Part shown: one piece after another, positions 6,192-8,412 of the stretch | Layout: the number at the start of each line of letters is the position of its first letter | How positions within the stretch are numbered: the stretch's first letter is position 1 | Assembly (NCBI GenBank): GCA_012514615.1 | Contig: JAAYZY010000329.1 | Location: 1-8,412, forward strand | Length of the DNA: 8,412 bases | DNA from: Chloroflexota bacterium | Lineage (GTDB): Bacteria > Chloroflexota > Anaerolineae > DTPP01 | Direction: 5' to 3' | Made by a program: the position numbers and the translations under genes | Notes under the pieces: model-generated | Database searches by the model: none | What the model was told of the DNA's origin: nothing | The model's input: the letters and a program-made list of their open reading frames with translations, nothing else

Positions 6192-7317
6192 ATTGCGGGA
6201 GTACTTGGAGGCGATAGTGGTCATCCCCAGCCTGCCAGGAGACGTTTGCCCCGCAGGCTGAGCTTGGAGGTCTGCTCTGGCTTCAGCAGATTGAGGCTGA
6301 TGCGGCGTAGGAGGGCAGAGTTGTGGGCCCCATTGTCCTTCCGCAGTCTGCTTTCACCCCCTCGGAAGACCATGTCCAGCACCCAATGGAGGCTGTTTTC
6401 GACACTCCAGTGCCCACGCACCGCCCGGAGGATCAGTCTTGCATCGCTGGGTACGCTAGAGATGTAGTAGCGCACCTCCCTCGTCGTCTTCTCGGCCATC
6501 CGACGCTCGCTGGTCACCATAGCCACCGTCTTCAACTCGGGCCAACCCCGTCGTCCTCGCACATGCTCCAGAAAGTCAGCCTCCGAAATGGCCCACCATC
6601 CCCGCACGTCAATGCGACCGTGCCCTTTCTCTATGCTGCAATAGGGATCATGCGCCACACCACGGAAGCTCTCCTCCTGGGCGTAGGCAATCAGAGACTT
6701 CAGGTCTTCATGCAGCCGTTCCTGGTTCCCCTTCACTGCCAGCACATACTCCCCGCCCTTCTCCACAATGGTCTCGGCAAAGGGCTCATAGGTCCCCGCA
6801 GCGTCCGTGGTCACAATGCACCCCTTCACCTGCAACAGCTCGGGAATCGCCGTCAGCTCATTGGACCCCTCCTGGACTTTGACGTGCCCCAGTACCAGAC
6901 GATTGGCCTCCGCCCAGGCGCTCACCAGGTGGATGGGCTCCTCTCCTGCACCCCAGTCATGAGAGCGCCGCACGGCCTTGCCGTCAATGGCCACAACTCC
7001 CCTTCTCCCAACGTCACCGCAGCCCGCACCCAGGCGAGAAACCGCCGCTCAAACCCCGCAGAATCTAGCCTGCGAAAGACCCGCCAGAAGGCATTGTGGG
7101 ACGGAATCCCTTGCTCCAGAGCCAGAGACTGCTTCAACCACGCCTCCTTCGTGCGCCCAAAGGCCGCCACATCAGGCCGGTTCTCTGCACCGCAGAGCAC
7201 GGCACAAACCGCAATGACGATGACGTCGATCAAGAGATGACGCTTACTCCGCTCAACCCGCGGATCTGGCAAATCAGCAGAATACGCCTCTAGCGTTGTG
7301 GCCTTCTTCCCTGCCAT
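6190..7317 (-). pseudogene. ISAs1-family transposase, disrupted by two frameshifts
   Basis: Two minus-strand frames carry one transposase. The first (start ATG 7317, GGAGG just upstream; an in-frame GTG at 7323 is alternative) reads LPDPRVERSKRHLLIDVIVI, then VCAVLCGAENRPDVAAFG and IPSHNAFWRVFRRL, as the family's N-terminal domain does. It loses frame in the G run at 7002-6999 and would end at 6922. The second frame (from 6994 to 6221) holds the DDE domain: AIDGKAVRRSHD with the first Asp, CIVTTDAAG with the second, VLAVKGNQ, VRYYISS, and GHWSVENSLHWVLD with the catalytic Glu. It stops early after LLAGWG; dropping one G in the run at 6228-6225 restores WDDHYRLQVLPQ to TAA at 6190-6192, which matches the family's D-x-x-Y-x-x-x-VL ending. 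With one G added and one removed the product is 375 residues, normal for the family. Confidence 0.88.
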
Positions 7318-7380
7318 AGCCACCCCTCCACCCAGAAAGAGGGCCCCATTCTACCACCCCCGCCTTACCATCATCCAATC

Positions 7381-7399
7381 AAGACGCGATGGCCCTGGG
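7381..7399 (+). repeat. Right terminal inverted repeat of the ISAs1-type element
   Basis: AAGACGCGATGGCCCTGGG differs from the reverse complement of the left repeat at one position only. CAAT just inside also recurs at the other end, displaced by one base. Confidence 0.85.
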
Positions 7400-7416
7400 C
7401 AGCGGCCTGCGGCCGG

Positions 7417-7446
7417 TTGACAGCCGCTGCGGGCCTGTGGTACGAT
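7417..7446 (+). promoter_or_regulatory. Extended -10 sigma-70-type promoter of the sugar operon
   Basis: A perfect TTGACA at 7417-7422 is followed after 18 nt by TACGAT at 7441-7446, with TG at 7438-7439 giving an extended -10. The architecture matches the promoter of the two-component operon. Expected transcription start is near 7453, leaving a leader of about 147 nt before the TTG start at 7600. The promoter lies just outside the IS, so it is native to the locus. Confidence 0.7.
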
Positions 7447-7452
7447 GCGGGC

Positions 7453-7550
7453 GCGGTGGCCCTTTCGCCATCGCCTGCACCCGCTGGGGGGCTGGCCGCG
7501 CGCTGGCGCCTGCGGGTTTCCTTTGGGTGGCGGGGGCAACCCTGCCACCC
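7453..7550 (+). ncRNA. Structured 5' leader with three successive hairpins (candidate cis-regulatory RNA)
   Basis: Three hairpins follow one another between the promoter and the nucleotidyltransferase. Hairpin 1 pairs 7453-7460 with 7467-7474 (8 bp, one G-U, six-base pyrimidine loop). Hairpin 2 has ACCCGC at 7479-7484 pairing with GCGGGT at 7512-7517, with a GC-rich interior that can pair further. Hairpin 3 pairs 7525-7535 with 7540-7550: 11 bp including one G-U, closed by a GCAA tetraloop of the GNRA class. No T tract follows the last one, so it is not a standard terminator. I do not recognise a known riboswitch family. High GC content makes chance pairing common, so the case rests on hairpins 1 and 3 and their placement right at the inferred transcription start. 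Confidence 0.4.
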
Positions 7551-7587
7551 CACCATCCCAGGCCCTCCCCCAGGCCCAGGAGACGAC

Positions 7588-7593
7588 AGGGAG
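7588..7593 (+). promoter_or_regulatory. Ribosome binding site that fixes the TTG start of the nucleotidyltransferase
   Basis: AGGGAG lies 6 nt before TTG at 7600. The residues that follow, KAVVLAAGEGTRLRPLT, are exactly the family's N-terminus, so this TTG is preferred over the earlier in-frame TTG at 7417, which belongs to the promoter. CTCCC at 7565-7569 could pair with GGGAG of this site. Confidence 0.65.
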
Positions 7594-7599
7594 CTAGCC

Positions 7600-8316
7600 T
7601 TGAAAGCGGTGGTACTGGCGGCCGGCGAGGGTACCCGCCTGCGCCCCCTCACCTTGCAGCGTCCCAAGCCGATGCTGCCCATCGGCGGAACGCCCCTGCT
7701 GGAGCACACCCTGCGCTGGCTGCACAACCACGGCGTGGACGAGGTCGCCCTGAACCTGCACCACCTGCCGCAGATGGTGATGGATCACTTCGGCGACGGG
7801 CGGCGCTGGGACCTGCGCCTGCGCTACTCGGTGGAAGAGGAGCTGCTGGGCACCGCCGGCGCGCTCACCCGCTTCCCCGACTTCTTCGACGACGAGCCGT
7901 TCTTTCTGGTCTACGGCGACCTGCTCACGGCGGTAGACCTGGGGGAGATGCGGCGCTTCCACGGGGAGCGCGGAGCCGCGGCCACAGTGGCCCTCTACCG
8001 CGTGCCCAACCCTACCGAATGCGGCTTGGTGGACCTGGACGAGCAGGGGCGCATCCGCCGCTTCGTGGAGAAGCCGCCGCCGCACGAAGTCTTCACCGAC
8101 CTGGCCAACGCCGGCATCTACGTGCTGGAGCCGCGCCTGGTGCAGAGCCTGGAGCCGGGGCAGTTCTGCGACTTCGGCCGCCACGTCTTCCCCCGGCTGC
8201 TGGCCGCCGGCGAGCTCCTCTTGGGCTACCCCATCCACAACTATCTGTTGGATATGGGCACGCTGGCCAAGTACCAGCAGGCCCAGGACGACTGGGCCGC
8301 AGGGAGGGTTCGTTGA
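7600..8316 (+). CDS. Sugar-1-phosphate nucleotidyltransferase (NTP_transferase family)
   Basis: The 238-residue protein makes an activated sugar: it joins a nucleotide from NTP to a sugar 1-phosphate, releasing pyrophosphate. Visible motifs are the nucleotide-binding signature LAAGEGTRLRPLT (6-18), RPKPMLPIGGTPLLEH (21-36), LLGTAGAL (82-89), the metal ligand D107 in LVYGDLLT, FVEKP (155-159), NAGIYVLEP (170-178) and the second metal ligand D218 in LLDMGTLAKY. It is a single-domain enzyme without the C-terminal hexapeptide repeats of GlmU-type proteins. Length and motifs fit guanylyltransferases of the mannose-1-phosphate or D-glycero-D-manno-heptose-1-phosphate kind. The coupled GHMP kinase favours the heptose route (HddC-like), though glucose- or mannose-1-phosphate enzymes cannot be excluded. 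It starts at TTG behind a structured leader and overlaps the kinase start by a TTGA, so both genes form an operon, probably for surface glycan synthesis. Confidence 0.92.
   Translation: MKAVVLAAGEGTRLRPLTLQRPKPMLPIGGTPLLEHTLRWLHNHGVDEVALNLHHLPQMVMDHFGDGRRWDLRLRYSVEEELLGTAGALTRFPDFFDDEPFFLVYGDLLTAVDLGEMRRFHGERGAAATVALYRVPNPTECGLVDLDEQGRIRRFVEKPPPHEVFTDLANAGIYVLEPRLVQSLEPGQFCDFGRHVFPRLLAAGELLLGYPIHNYLLDMGTLAKYQQAQDDWAAGRVR
8302..8307 (+). promoter_or_regulatory. Ribosome binding site of the GHMP kinase
   Basis: GGGAGG lies 5 nt before the TTG at 8313, inside the 3' end of the nucleotidyltransferase, and supports a TTG start overlapping the upstream stop. Confidence 0.6.
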
Positions 8317-8412
8317 TCATCACACAGACGCCGATCCGCATCAGCTTGGCCGGCGGCGTCACCTATTTCCCAGACTTCTACCGCCGAGAAGGAGGCTGCG
8401 TCCTCAGCTCGG
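8313..8412 (+). CDS. GHMP-family sugar kinase, N-terminus (partial; heptose-7-phosphate kinase-like)
   Basis: Only 33 codons are present before the right edge. From the TTG at 8313 the product begins IITQTPIRISLAGG, followed by FPDFYRREGGCVLSS. The 'TP-hydrophobic-RIS-x-x-GG' opening and the later 'FYRREGG-x-VLS' are characteristic of GHMP kinases of the D-glycero-alpha-D-manno-heptose-7-phosphate kinase type (HddA) and relatives acting on fucose or other sugars. The start overlaps the nucleotidyltransferase stop (TTGA, 8313-8316), indicating translational coupling. In family members I recall, the GG is followed by GTD; here it is VTY, so the usual Asp is replaced. The glycine-rich ATP loop and catalytic residues lie beyond the window, so activity and exact substrate cannot be judged. 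Confidence 0.8.
   Translation, partial: MIITQTPIRISLAGGVTYFPDFYRREGGCVLSS

Larger units (their letters stand above)
6173..7399 (-). mobile_element. ISAs1-family insertion sequence
   Basis: The element is about 1.2 kb, normal for the ISAs1 family. It is bounded by 19-bp terminal inverted repeats at 6173-6191 and 7381-7399 matching at 18 of 19 positions, with one damaged ISAs1-type transposase gene on the minus strand that fills the space between them. The transposase reading frame would end inside the left repeat. Base composition is visibly less GC-rich than the flanks, fitting acquisition from elsewhere. The 8-10 bases outside the two ends (TAGTCA side on the left, CAGCGG side on the right) are not alike, so no target duplication is visible. 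It inserted between the two-component operon and the sugar operon without breaking either, and its right end lies 17 bp from the -35 hexamer of the sugar operon. Exact tips could be 2 bp inside the stated ends. Confidence 0.88.

Noticed and set aside
6994..7010. Programmed -1 frameshift site in the transposase
   Set aside because: The zero-frame codons GAA GGG GAG do not give a proper slippery heptamer, and the second, opposite shift near the C-terminus is better explained by indels or base-calling errors.
6323..7240. A 305-codon plus-strand frame across the IS
   Set aside because: It lies antisense to the transposase, has no recognisable domain or ribosome binding site, and its protein has the low-complexity look of a shadow frame.
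7525..7560. Intrinsic terminator or attenuator at the third leader hairpin
   Set aside because: The stem is strong, but the following bases are C-rich with no T tract, so the classical rho-independent form is absent.
7417..7599. N-terminal extension of the nucleotidyltransferase back to TTG at 7417
   Set aside because: That TTG is the start of the -35 hexamer TTGACA, the extension has no family match, and the conserved N-terminus with a proper ribosome binding site begins at 7600.
1..8412. CRISPR array, tRNA or rRNA genes, phage or defence genes
   Set aside because: No regularly spaced repeats, tRNA-like folds or rRNA motifs were seen by eye, and all coding capacity is taken by the listed genes.

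Overview
The window is high-GC bacterial DNA with tightly packed genes. The housekeeping cluster dnaX-ybaB-recR, the style of the histidine kinase and the frequent GTG/TTG starts suggest a member of the Chloroflexota or a similar high-GC, probably uncultured, lineage. That taxonomic guess comes from the look of the proteins, not from a search.

Layout. (1) Positions 1-2489, plus strand: the 3' end of dnaX (clamp-loader tau/gamma subunit), ybaB/ebfC (nucleoid-associated protein) and recR (recombination mediator) form the classic DNA replication/repair cluster. A family III CoA-transferase follows 36 nt later and may be cotranscribed. (2) Positions 2500-3636, minus strand: an M20 metallopeptidase resembling carboxypeptidase G2, convergent with the CoA-transferase. 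(3) Positions 3637-3839: a divergent regulatory region with a strong-looking extended -10 promoter facing right, a weaker candidate facing left and an 11-bp inverted repeat. (4) Positions 3840-6114, plus strand: a soluble NarL-type two-component system. The kinase has an RsbRD-like N-terminal domain, a GAF domain, HisKA_3 and HATPase; the LuxR-type response regulator overlaps it by 32 nt. (5) Positions 6173-7399: an ISAs1-family insertion sequence with 19-bp terminal inverted repeats (18 of 19 matching). Its transposase gene is broken by two single-base indels, both in four-base G runs. (6) Positions 7400-8412, plus strand: a clear extended -10 promoter, a leader of about 150 nt that can form three successive hairpins (the last capped by a GCAA tetraloop), a sugar-1-phosphate nucleotidyltransferase starting at TTG, and the first 33 codons of a GHMP sugar kinase coupled to it by a TTGA stop/start overlap.

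How the parts work together. The first cluster serves replication and recombination. The two-component pair is a self-contained regulatory operon with an unknown target set. The last two genes look like the beginning of an activated-sugar pathway (GDP-heptose or GDP-mannose type) for surface glycans. Nothing in the window is clearly a new defence or mobile system. The least explained signals are the structured leader of the sugar operon and the doubly frameshifted but otherwise intact IS.
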